The translations under genes were made by a program, and so were the position numbers. Under the pieces are notes generated by a model, which did not search any database, was not told where the DNA came from, and saw only the letters and a list, made by a program, of their open reading frames with translations. 64,000 nt of DNA from Glandiceps talaboti (taxonomy: Eukaryota > Hemichordata > Enteropneusta > Spengelidae). Location: assembly GCF_964340395.1 (NCBI RefSeq), contig NC_135553.1, forward strand, positions 11,231,001 to 11,295,000, written 5' to 3'. Each line of letters starts with the position of its first letter. The stretch's first letter is position 1. This document shows positions 40,620 to 52,191 of the stretch, piece after piece.

Positions 40620-41070
40620 CCTTGTCGACCGCGATTTTTATGGGTTTTTTCTTCAGATAATTACGTTACATTTTAGTCGAGGTTAGCAACACTACTTATA
40701 CACGAATGGGTACAGGACTTTATCAACCAGAGAGTTTTCGAGAGTAAAGTAACCTATTGGGCTGACTTCCCGTCCCGTTCACCCCTCGGGTCCGGGTACC
40801 ATCCAACGGGAGTTGGATGGTGGATTGGGGCTTTCTAACATTACTATTTGTGTGATGGATTGGTAGTACACATATAAAACATTTTTTAATAAGCGAACAA
40901 CTCCCCCCCCCTCCTAAGTCGATATGTACACACGGGGTTGTTGGACCAATGAAAAGGCTGGTAAAGCTAATGTTAACATTTACATATGTACATATACTTC
41001 TTAGAAGATTTACTTTCCACTGGTTTGAAATTCATCGGTTAAAGATTTGTAGACTGACATTTTTTTATGA

Positions 41071-41150
41071 CAATTAAAGTTTGAAGTAATCAATTAAATT
41101 TTGAAGTAATCAATTAAAGTTTCAAGAAATTAATTAAAGATTGAAGTAAA
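41071..41150. repeat. 20-bp minisatellite, four copies
   Basis: Unit CAATTAAAGTTTGAAGTAAT repeated four times with few changes. Confidence 0.85.
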
Positions 41151-41254
41151 ATGTAGCAATTATGTATAGTCTGTCTAGCCTCATCATGTACTAGTCAATC
41201 ACTATAATAAAACCTTGGACAACTACATGTACTTACGTCCGAGATACAATGTAA

Positions 41255-41915
41255 TACCCAATCGATAAATGGCATCGATTCCATATTACGTAACACTCGT
41301 GAGCTAGTAAAACAGATTTTTTCCATTCCCAACTTCGTGATTTGGTTGCCTCGGAAATCACGATGCGATGACCCGTCTACCTTAACGCTCTGGAAAAGTC
41401 ATGCTTAGTCTGCAACTTATGAGGAATGTAACGATTGAGATGTTTACTGGATAATAATCACAGACAACGAAAATACTCTCTACCATGCACAAGTTACGTT
41501 TATTCTCTTTTCCAATTATGTAAATATTTGCCAATGTCGTATCTATCGTTAGGGGATACATACTGACGCTTGTTACGCCGTGGCCTTTCATTGAAACAAT
41601 GGCGGAGCCGTGTTGTGATCGCAGTGAATGTGCCTAGGTTTTAAATTTCAAATCGTGTGTTTTTCAATTACTACCTGGTAACGTGTATCAAGTTGCTGAT
41701 ATATATTACTGTGTAGACGTAGATCTAGGCCTGAAAGCGAAGGCTGCGAAGCTGTCAGTGTTTGACACGACAAACATTGTACATGTTTCTGTACTAGAAA
41801 TAAGATGTTCTACTTGTAAATAACGGACAACCAACATATTCTCACTGGTCACCTGTTACATACTTCGAGGGTTACTGTGGTCGCAGGGCTCAGGCGCGGC
41901 ACATGAACGCATAAG
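41255..41915 (+). promoter_or_regulatory. Duplicated upstream block and 5' exon of gene H
   Basis: Homologous to the F and G blocks, more diverged. It keeps ATGTAAATATTTG (41518-41530), GTCGTATC, GGCCTTTCATTGAAAC, and an exon end with ATG-AAC-GCA-TAA (41903-41914) one base before the GTGAGT donor at 41916. The acceptor is after 43012 (TTTTCACACAG). Confidence 0.55.
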
Positions 41916-43113
41916 GTGAGTATACAGTAAGTTTTTTTTTCACCACTACGTTGTTGAGGAGAATAGGATTTGTCGTAGTCTCTAGGATCGCGAAAGGGAT
42001 CGGCAGTAAACAAACGTGGAAATGCCTGTTAAAGGTACATGTACTTCCATTTATAAGCCTTAATGTCTATATTGCGATTATGTAACACCCACAGAGAACT
42101 CTGCACTGTAAATGCTGATGAAGATGTTTCAAAATTAAATTTCTCCCTTTTCATAATCGATTGGGAAATGAAGCCATCCTAGTATTATTGGCAAACTGCA
42201 ATACTGTCTTTGGATAAACTGAGATAAAACAGACCAGGTGTGAAAAGTACTGATTTGTTGGTGACTATAAAATCTAACAATAGCAGAGATCACTGAGTAG
42301 CGTTTGTTATGTGCAAGTACTTTGAGATCACCAGCCTGAGCGTCCCCCTTTGGATTTTCATGATTTTACCCCGTCCCAATGGAATCTCCCATCAGTTGTA
42401 AATTCAGCATGGAATATCGTAACAAGTGCCGAATACCACCTGCAACTGGGACATTTTGTTTGCTTCAAATAACCGAAGACACATTCACTGAAAATTGGTC
42501 AGTTACTTGCAAGAAGAAATTGTATCTCTTAATTAGTGGTCAATAATATTATCTGTAGGCAGCGTAATGACAAGTTTAAATCTTGAGCGAAAGCTCGGTT
42601 TTGAATCTGTCACCATGTTAAAACTGAAGTAGTTGTACAGGTATGTGGCGTATCATTTTTCGATCGGACAACCGCAATATTTTCACTTAAAATGGTTAAA
42701 ATGCCAATAATTAGACATTGTACGTGGTGACCAGCGCAATTGTCGATGTTATCCACAAGCAATACAGAACATGTTGAAATGGTGATCGCTCATGAACGTG
42801 CTGAGTTTTGGATCAATTTATCGTGCACTTTATCTGTAAGTTACACCTTGACGGGGCGCCCTCACTCATCGGCCAACCCCTCACACTATGCAAATAATAC
42901 GTTTACCCACAGGTGATGCAATACAAAGAAGGCGTTCTAATTGCAAGTAGTGTAGCTTTAACATTGGTGCATGTCCTACCGTGACTATGTCTTTCCTGTT
43001 ATTTTCACACAGATACACACTCAGGTGACTCAGGACGTTTTTAGTGACGTATTACACATAAAGTTGTTCCTAAATATTACAATATCTCCACTGATATTTT
43101 ATCTGGTGGCATC

Positions 43114-44148
43114 ATGGGTGCAGGTGAACGTGGTCGACGTGGAGGCCGTCGTCGCATGGGCAGACGTAACCGAAATCGCAGGATTGGACATCACAGAAGA
43201 TTTCGGGGGTTCGGAGGACGATCGCGGGGTAACCCTGTCGTAATGAGTGTGTTTTTCATCATTTTTGGCACGTTTTTCTTAGTTCCTGGCTCAGTGCTTC
43301 TTGGCATGGGGATAATAATTCCGGGAATAGCTATCGCCTCTACATCAGTAATGCTGGTTATAGCAGGTGTCATTGTATGTGTCATTTACGCCAAAAAGGG
43401 TCAAACACCCGTCAACTCGGACGGGAACGATCACACTACGTCAACAGCGACATCTACAGCGAATTTGACTATCCCAGCAGCCACAGCGAACACATCGCCG
43501 GCCGCGATAACGGAAGGCACTGGCCAACCAAATAATGAACAACCAAAAGACGTAACTTTAAACATGCAATATGTACCTATGCCAGGACAACCTGTACCGA
43601 CATCCGGGGACGTATATCCAATGCCACCACCAGAGTTAATGAATCCGGCTAACTTTTCACATCAACAACCACCAGCTACAGAATCAGGGTATATGACTTA
43701 TCCACCACCGATGGCAGGGCATTATGGGTAAGGAATCAGCTCCTCTTAAACCACTGACTACTGACTGACAGACTACGGTAATTGTCGACTGACGGTCTGT
43801 CTGTCTGTCTGTCTGTCTGCATGCCTGCATGTCTGTTTATTTGCCGGGCCTTCTTCCTCACTAGCTAGCGCCTGCACGGTCAACCTCGCGGATCTGTGAT
43901 TCAACCTCACTATTAAAGCAGAATAACGGATCAGTGGCATAGACATAGTAGACAGGATACTTCCTCAATTGGTCGTTGTCTCATATATATCTGAATAATC
44001 ATTCTTTTACTCTTCATTTTATCGTTGCAGGTCACAAACTGGTCCACATGATCCAATGATGGCACCCATGGCTCCAGGTCTAGATGCGCATTATAGTGCG
44101 CCCCCACCACCGTCCTATGAAAGTGCAACACAGTATGCACAGCAGTAA
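43114..44148 (+). CDS. Gene H: two-TM PPxY membrane protein, 243 aa, paralogue of gene G
   Basis: Coding exon 1 is 43114-43727 and exon 2 is 44031-44148, phase 2 (donor GTAAGG, acceptor TTGCAG). It starts MGAGERGRRGGRRRMGRRNR with a shorter basic region than gene G. Hydrophobic segments lie at about 43-66 and 68-93 with almost no loop. The tail is nearly the same as gene G (PMPGQPVPTSGDVYPMPPPE, then PPPMAGHYG at the splice). Exon 2 has a Met/Pro-rich segment and PPPPSYESATQYAQQ. The intron is only 303 bp and holds a short GTCT repeat. Confidence 0.88.
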
Positions 44149-44898
44149 CGCAACATACTAGTATCCAAATACGGACACTTTCAGCATTACTATACGGAGT
44201 TTGATTTTGAAGATATTGAATGAAAGGACTACTCAATAATTTAAATTTTCCTTTTTTTTGAAAAGGGACATTTCGTTTCCAGAGATCACATAGATTTTTT
44301 CTTGAACTCATGAACTCAGAATAATATGGATATCATAAAATGAGTCTTTTACGTCTGATACTGATAGTACATACATACGTGATGACATGCATCGTTACGA
44401 TGATGCTGAGTCGTACCTCGTTATATCTGGTTCAGCCCGGGGTTTTGATGTTTATTTCAGGTTAAAATGCAGGTCTGTTCAAGGTACAGGAGAATCGGCT
44501 GTGTCACAGTACAGGAATGACAAGCTTGAACATTTTACAGCATAATTTGAAGATGTAGGACATGAAGTTATTGGTTACGGCAAAACAACAGAACTTGTAT
44601 ATTAACTGTACATGTTTGCGTTCGGTACTGTCAGTCTACCATGGCCTCTAGTGTTGCACTCAGGGTATTTCGATAATTCAAAGTAAGCAATTCATACGCA
44701 GTTTACATATTGTATTATGTATGAATCTGTTACATTTTATGATTTTTTTGTTGATTTTGCGCTTTCTGTGAATATGATTATTATGCTAATATGGTCCCAG
44801 TGACGGCGAGACAGTCAATCGTCGATGTTTTTCAAAAAACTGAAGTATAACCTCGAACATGAGAGAGAAGAGTTAGAGAGACGGAGACACAGAGAGAT

Positions 44899-44940
<42 letters not shown>

Positions 44941-45568
44941 ACACACACACACACAGACATAGAGATAGAGAGATCTGCTTGTCCATCAACTTATATTTTC
45001 GAGCCATGACTCAGAAATATGCATGCATATTTATTTCCGCGTTTTCCATGACACAATAATACATGTTTCCACGCTATGATCACTTTAAAACAATTCACAT
45101 ATTCAAACCGGACAACCGTAAACATTCAAGCACGTCAAACGATGAGTAATACCTTCATAACCCAGATTTTAAACATTTGGTAATGGCTAGCCAGTATAGA
45201 TATAAACACCCAAGATGTATCTACCTTATCGAATCATTTATCTGGTTTAACTAAGTGCTATGCTACAGATAACATTGATACTGATCACTAAACGTGTATT
45301 TTAGTTAGTACTTTACAACAATAAAAAAAGTTCAGATCTAGCAAAGCCCTTTAATAACATCGTCGTATTAAAAGTCAACAGGCCCTTTTACCGTAAAGGT
45401 GGTATATCGAAACATCAAGTTATTTGGCTCGTCATTTAAGCAAAACATTCTACGGTTCAGAAATACGCCTCCCAAATTTCTACGTTGATGCTCGACTGTA
45501 TACAAAATGCAGCTAATAATGACGTCATCAATGACTTAAGACAGATACTATATGTAGTAACGCGAAGG
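44149..45568. other. Intergenic DNA after gene H
   Basis: A (GA)n(CA)n tract lies at 44901-44955. No gene feature recognised; this marks the end of the main array. Confidence 0.4.
44901..44955. repeat. (GA)n(CA)n microsatellite
   Basis: GAGA run passing directly into ACAC run. Confidence 0.95.
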
Positions 45569-45886
45569 TTACTTAAAGGACACACTTGTATGTGGATTAG
45601 CTTCCGCACGTCGTCTTTCTTCCTCTTCTCGCAGATGTTGAGCCTCTTCGACCTTCGACGTGATATACTTACAGATATCGTCCAGCATTTCAAGATCCTT
45701 TTTAACCAGTCGATCCCATTCAGTGTCGCCATCAGTGTCGCTCGGCACACAGGGCGTCTTCTCTAAATTATCCACGTCATCAGCGACGTCGTCGCCTTTT
45801 ACAGCCGGCGTTTCTTCCTCTATGGCGGCGTCCCTTAGACCACGACGGACAGCCGACTCCAAGTCTTCATTTGGACGAGCTGCCAT
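45569..45886 (-). CDS. Small acidic coiled-coil protein, 105 aa (possibly a first exon)
   Basis: The ATG has a good context (ACACAATGG). The protein starts MAARPNEDLESAVRRGLRDA, has an acidic middle (DDVADDVDNLEK, DTDGDTEWD), then a predicted helix with heptad-like spacing and a charged EEAQHLREEEERRRAE end, and stops after SVSFK. I do not recognise the family. Amino-acid make-up is unlike the chance ORFs nearby, which supports coding. A GTAACC overlaps the stop codon, so the gene could continue by splicing. It is on the opposite strand to the membrane-protein array. Confidence 0.55.
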   Translation of the reverse strand: MAARPNEDLESAVRRGLRDAAIEEETPAVKGDDVADDVDNLEKTPCVPSDTDGDTEWDRLVKKDLEMLDDICKYITSKVEEAQHLREEEERRRAEANPHTSVSFK

Positions 45887-48849
45887 TGTGTTGGTAGTTT
45901 AGTACAGAACCTATGACGACGTGGCGTATACGTGATTTACGTCGACGAATGAAGTAATTTTTTTACAACCAAGACTGTATTTTCCCCAAATAAGTTTGCA
46001 ACACCGATGTTTTGCTTGAATCTAAGTTGTATGTAAGCGTTGTGTTTTCGCCACCTATAAATAACACAAGAATTGTATAAATGACTGTGTGTTTGGGGCG
46101 CAGTATTCAAAGAGAGTCGTCAACCCTCGTAATCTCGTACCCCCGGCCCCCTAAGTGTACAGAAGTAATATGTAAGCGTTGAAAAGCAATAATTTGGAAC
46201 CTAATGACATAAAATAAAAAAGAAAACCTGATGTAAATGTTAAAGCAATGCTATCCAGTTTTGTTTATTTTTCATGTAAATTATCAGAAATAGTGTGTAC
46301 GGCTTTTCCGCTATTAAAATTTAATTTCGTGAATGAAATTGCCAAAAACATTGCGCACGCGCAAACCGTATCTATGTACATGTATATTCAACCATCTCTG
46401 AGTATACCGACCCAATAACTAACCATATCGCTCTTGCGGTAGAAAGACCGTAAAACCTTTATGAAAAAATGTGAATAGTCGTGGTATGATATCGCATACA
46501 CTGTACCCAGTTTCTGTTTGTAAACAGCTTGTTATTATATTATTTTTGATTCAAAAACATCGGCATATGTATGGTATGTCTGTAGGCCAAGGCGTGGCAT
46601 CCACTTAAAACACTGGTGTGCTTTCAAAACAGTAACTGTAACCAGTCGAGAAACTCGCATGCATGCAACAAAATAAATAACAGACAAATTATATCAGAAT
46701 TTTTTGATGTTGACTGTTGAAGCGGAACAATAATGCACCAAAAACATACGTCACCGTTTCAAAGAATCTTAATAATATAAATATACTTGTAAGATCGAGT
46801 AATGATATACATGATTGTGCGCTAGCTGTAAGCATCCACAACGCTCAGTCTTATTACCGACCTATCAACACCTACGATTTTAGTCACATTTGCTCACCAT
46901 TTAGGCGTCGTTCAAAAGAAGCTCTTACCGTTCTGATATACATGCCTGAGAGAAGGTTGCAAATTGAAATGAAATAGACTTACCTTGTACACGGAACTCG
47001 ACGTTGGTGTGACTACGGAACTCAACGTTGGTGTGAATCCGATCTATCGTACTGATTCTTCTGTGAGCACTGCAAAGTGTACGACTGGAGGGAAGTGTTC
47101 CAGAAATAGCATCAAAGCTTTTAGTTAGTCGACATCTGGGTGTGGAAAATATTGTAACCGTTGTTTTAATTATCATACATTTCTATCACCCCCCCCCCTC
47201 TGAATCCAAACAGATTTGCAGACTTATGAGAATCGACACAAAAGCGGTAGATATTTCCATCATCTAATAAAAGTTGCAAATCGTATATTTACTTTGGGAC
47301 TTTTGTTACAAAACAATCATCAGGCAAGAAAAGCTAAAAATTAAGTGACATATGGATGACAGATTGATATTTGAATTTGAATTTTTAATGAATGAATGAA
47401 ACGTTGTTTTTCTGCATAAAAAAAAATAACAAGAAACAGTATAGACCAAGTCAGTAGGTCTGTAACTCAATAAATTGTGAAAGAACGAATAAAGAGTAAA
47501 CTCTTATATACAGGAAATGGTTTGTAAGTAAACTAGGTAGGCATAAGCAATCGCGACATTACTTCCTACATCTGTTGGTTTTCCAAATAGTGAAACGACG
47601 TCATGCATAAATTGTGTGTTCATGCTTACCGGCGTTGAAAGTTACTACCTGTATGTACAGTCACAAATTTTACACACAATCGTTTTGGTTTATTCGCTAC
47701 TTTTTGCAAGGATGTATCAACACTTTTAAATTTAAGATCAGTCAGTATTGTAGGAAGAGGATAAACCGCATATGATAGGATGTCCTCAAACCTGTGACGC
47801 TATGGTCGTTACAATAATGAAACCACAATAAGTCACGCTAATAATATGAGCTTCCAAAGATAACAATGGGCCATGCATAGTTATGAGCGTCATGGAAATG
47901 AAACAAAGGACATTAAACTTGAATAACATCTCCAGACATACGATATTATGTGTGCCTATTGTCTTGAAACCCATGTGAGATACTGCGATTAAAGATATTC
48001 ATTTCTCGAGCTAGGTGTTTGGCGACATGCATAAACAGAGTGACAAGTCAGAACTGAACACAGTAATTACAAATTCATGACAGATGCACAAAATACATTC
48101 ACTCTTTTTGCGAGTTACAAACACGGTCTATTCTCTCACAGATACAAGATCTAATTCTAGAGGTCGAGTAGGAAAAACATGTATATTGATTTTGTGTTGT
48201 TACTTGTCTGTGATTTTGTGTATGAAAATCCAAAATTGCAACCCCTCTTGCTACTGAACTGGGCTACAAGTAGACTTCAATGACAACGCTATGACCGCTA
48301 TCCTTACTAAACGTAGTTTGATTTTTTTGAATTTTAGATATAGTTAGCGGAAATAGAGCAGCAGTGTTAAGACCTTTAAAGACTCAAATGTGGGCTAATA
48401 TTAAAAAGTGTGTGGAGTCAGTTACTTGTCTGCGGTGGAGTGTAGAGTGATGTAATTAAGGCCAAATTAAAAGAAAATTTACGTATTTCCGACCTATCCC
48501 AAACATCCAGAGACCAGTGAGATTCTATTTCTATGTAAAGTTACCTGCCATAGTAGCCTTGGTCAAGAACTCACCAGGAGATAGGGCCATGGATTAAGAA
48601 GTAATTCCATGGGAGATACTTAGCGGAAGTCGAATAATTACAGCCTGTATGTTATAGTATTAAAAGTAACATTAAAATTTCGACCTAACTACCGGGTCTA
48701 CCCTAATTTCTGTCATGTACTGGAAGCAAACGTTTTTTTTTATTAAATAACTAAAAAAAATATATGCATGAAACAGTAAGCAAGGATTCATCATTACGAA
48801 AGTGAACATACGTCATAGGTTTGGTAGTTCTCTTATTGGAGGATGTGGT
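45887..48849. other. Intergenic DNA between the small acidic protein gene and histone H3
   Basis: No supportable gene and no other histone gene. Two adjacent ACTCGACGTTGGTGTGA / ACTCAACGTTGGTGTGA direct repeats lie near 46990 and 47014. Confidence 0.4.
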
Positions 48850-48865
48850 GGCCCTGAAAAGGGCC
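48850..48865 (-). terminator. Histone mRNA 3' stem-loop
   Basis: On the minus strand it reads GGCCCTTTTCAGGGCC: a 6-bp stem with the TTTC loop typical of replication-dependent histone mRNAs, followed by ACCA. A purine-rich AATAAGAGAA lies about 13 nt further on and fits the U7-pairing downstream element. It is 29 bp past the H3 stop. Confidence 0.95.
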
Positions 48866-48894
48866 GTTTGGTATGTGTATGCTAGGCATACGAT

Positions 48895-49338
<444 letters not shown>

Positions 49339-49390
49339 TTAATATAAATGATGTAAACAGAGTAATACCTAAACCTATCAAACTTTACAC

Positions 49391-49398
49391 TATTTATA
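49391..49398 (-). promoter_or_regulatory. TATA box of histone H3
   Basis: TATAAATA on the minus strand, 86-93 bp upstream of the start codon. Confidence 0.75.
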
Positions 49399-49427
49399 CT
49401 ATAATATTGCGTAACACCTTCAAAGTC

Positions 49428-49551
49428 ATTGGTCAAATCGTGACAATACCGCAATACTTGATTGGTTATTTAGAATCTACCATATCTATTATGCGTCTTA
49501 TTGTTCGAAAACCGATTAAAAGAGAAAAATGGTTGCACCTGATTGGCCAAT
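49428..49551 (-). promoter_or_regulatory. CCAAT boxes of histone H3
   Basis: CCAAT on the minus strand at 49428-49432 and 49461-49465, and a palindromic ATTGGCCAAT at 49542-49551. Upstream CCAAT boxes are usual in replication-dependent histone promoters. Confidence 0.65.
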
Positions 49552-49627
49552 TAATGCATACTAATCAATCGCCAGGATCTTAATTTTGAAGGTGTCAAAG
49601 CCCACTACAATTTCTTACTTGTCTGTG

Positions 49628-49653
49628 CTACAATCTCAGGTCTGAGCTACAAT
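49628..49653. mobile_element. 12-bp palindromic insert, CTCAG family, with exact 7-bp duplication
   Basis: CTCAGGTCTGAG (49635-49646) flanked by CTACAAT on both sides (49628-49634 and 49647-49653). It is the shortest example here; a CTCAGACCACG half-copy follows near 49670. Confidence 0.55.
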
Positions 49654-50274
49654 ACAGTGTACATGTTATCTCAGACCACGAAGCTTTTAGTGACCTCAGC
49701 TGATATAGTTATTTGGACTTTGGTGGTCCACAGAACCTCTAGACGGTAGATGGTCTTTTATGGGTTTTGTGCGACACACGACGGTTACTTTTAATATTAG
49801 AGTCTAACATTATAGATGTTAGATAATATCGTCTAAAATCTAACTTATATGGAGTCTAAAATCCAATGATTAGACTCTAATATTAAGCATCGCATGTTGT
49901 TCGGACCCTCAGAGGTACTTTTTATCGGATAAAATCTAACTTAGCGTCTATAAAATCCATTATTAAACTCTAATATAAGATTTTTCGCACATACAGAGTA
50001 CTTTTCATCTGATACATTGTAATATCGTCTAAAGTAATTGAGTTAGAGCCCGAATCTAATTAAGCTAGTCTGATAGTCTAATATTAGATTTTATCCGGTA
50101 GTGGATATTTGTGTAATACCGTGTCTTCATGCATACTCGGAAGGTTACCGACCAAAAGCTGAGAGGATGACAGTAACACTGGTGTGCAGCAAAGTCCTCG
50201 ACAGCGCCTGTAGCATTTTGTGACGTGTTGTCGCTTTCAAAGTTTGGGTCCAGCTAGACTAGGTTCGACATTTG

Positions 50275-50324
50275 GTTCGACCTTGGAGTAATTATACTGT
50301 CAGTATAATACTCCAAGGTTCGAC
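50275..50324. mobile_element. 36-bp palindromic insert, CTTGGAG family, with exact 7-bp duplication
   Basis: The core 50282-50317 is CTTGGAGTAATTATACTG, T, then the inverted copy lacking one A. It is flanked by GTTCGAC on both sides (50275-50281 and 50318-50324). The first 29 bp match the copy at 20289. Confidence 0.8.
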
Positions 50325-52191
50325 TATGACTTACCGAATTAGATTCTATTGTTAGTGTATTGTGATGTTCTGTATGGTGGTTTAGATAAATAAAATGGGG
50401 AAAAAAATCGTAAAAATACGTCTCTGGATGAAAAATCATACAAAACGCATTTTCTTTACAATGTGACTTGAGTCAATACTATAGCCGAGTCCATCAAACA
50501 CTAGTCTTGTAACAAGACCTCAGATCTGTGTTCGGAAAGTTGCCGAACAAAAGCCGAGAACCTCTGGTATGTTGACCTTCGGAAGCCCGACTAGTCTTGT
50601 AGCTAGACCACAGAGAAGCAAGAAAGTGTCTGTGGCTAGACTTATCAAACACTGGCAGTACTCGGACATAATGCAAAACAGAGTATGGTGTAAGCTTGAG
50701 ATACCGCCGTTGGTGGCGCTCGTCGCATCAACTTTCTACATCGGAGCGTTACCTTCAGTATTTTTTTCCATGCTCTGAGTAACCGGGAGTGCATTTAGGA
50801 AGACCCGGCCGTGGCATAACTGATAATCAGTTGGCGTATATAAATTAAACACAACGCGCATGCGTTCAAGAAGCCTTCTCTCCGCGCTGTTCGCTCCAGC
50901 TCGCCCCACTTGTTCGCTCCCATTGTCCGCTTCCGTACACACATGTTGATGTAGACGTTCCAGAACGTTACCTTGACAGTTCGCGTAAAATACGCCATGA
51001 TTATCATGCATGTCGACCGCTCTAGTCTTTCTGCTATACACGATATCCCCATCCAACGTACAATAGTTGCATGCATTGGCCATGTTTCATCATAATTACA
51101 TATCTGTAGTCAACTGTAGTCTATACCGTGCATCTATAGACATAAAATGTAAGTATAATTGTTAAAATTTATGACTAAGTTTAAGTTGAACTTTGTTAGC
51201 TATAAAGTGACAGAGGTATCGATTGTGATTGTGAACAAACTTAACTCATAGTATGCTGTCTACATTGCTGATCTGTGTCTACGATACTTCTTGACTATAC
51301 GCATGAATGTAGTTGAGAGCTATCGTATACAGGCTAAAATCAGGAAGATACCACTGAGAAAGTAGAATGACTCTTTCTATTCACCAATATTGTATGAATG
51401 CGTAGAGGGCGCACATCAATTCAGGGCCTGGAAATTCGGCCTATCTTTAGATAAACATTTTATACTTTAATTAAGCTCTCAGTTAAAATCTACAGGTGGT
51501 TAAACTTTGTATTTTCTGTTCCAAGTGTTGCATGTCACTGTTTTTGAGTTGTTGTTATTCTTATAGCTGCTGCAGCTACTGTTTCTCACCTCCCCTATAA
51601 CATATGGGTATTGACCAGTCAGAGAATATAATTCATGTACAGTAATTATCACAGTTTTGGAGAAGGTTATAACAGAAACACCTACTGACATTACGTAAAA
51701 CATTAAGTATGTCAAAATTCTATACCAAGGCCTAACAAAAACAAATTATGTGGTTCCGATTACGCTCAATTTTAGAATAGGTGGGGTTGGTTGATGTATT
51801 TATATATCTAGTTTAGCAAGTTGTGTATTCAATATGGTTTCTGTTTTATTGGTTTCTTCTGATCAGATGTACAGCCATGATTACAGATTGGAATAATAGT
51901 TTTATATTGTCTTTTTAAGTTGATGTCAGTTTCCGCATCCACTATTTCTTGCGAGACTTCACAATTTTCTCGGTTTTCTTATTTTTTTCTCGAATACGTA
52001 GAAAAAGAGTTTAGGTCAGTAGTGAAAAAAACAGGTGGGGTCGGGTAACCTGAACCAAACATTTTTTTTAACCAATTATTTTTCACAGCTTTCATGCATT
52101 GTCTGAGAATCAGATAAGCTATTTTGATGGGCGAATTCAAAAATGTCACTGTCCGTCTTTTTTTTACCTGTCTTGCATTAGTGTTTTGGAA

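Larger units (their letters stand above)
39983..41254. other. Intergenic DNA between genes G and H
   Basis: An ATTAAA signal near 40172 may end gene G. A poly-G run lies near 40340, a short insert at 40588-40612, a 10-bp perfect hairpin at 40798-40821, and a 20-bp tandem repeat at 41071-41150. No exon seen. Confidence 0.5.
49552..52191. other. Intergenic DNA between histone H3 and gene I
   Basis: Two short inserts with exact 7-bp duplications (49635-49646 and 50282-50317). 49785-50100 is a repeat-like block rich in TCTAAAATCTAA and TCTAATATTAGA motifs. No exon recognised. Confidence 0.45.

Noticed and set aside
40798-40821. Perfect 10-bp hairpin with GGGA loop
   Set aside because: No flanking duplication and too short a stem for a microRNA precursor; left as a minor structure.
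45457-45750. 97-codon minus-strand ORF overlapping the small acidic protein gene
   Set aside because: Different frame of the same DNA with random-looking composition; the acidic frame has the better start and structure.
50501-50600. Several short inverted repeats (GTCTTGT-ACAAGAC, TGTTCGG-CCGAACA)
   Set aside because: No 7-bp duplications at any tested boundary.
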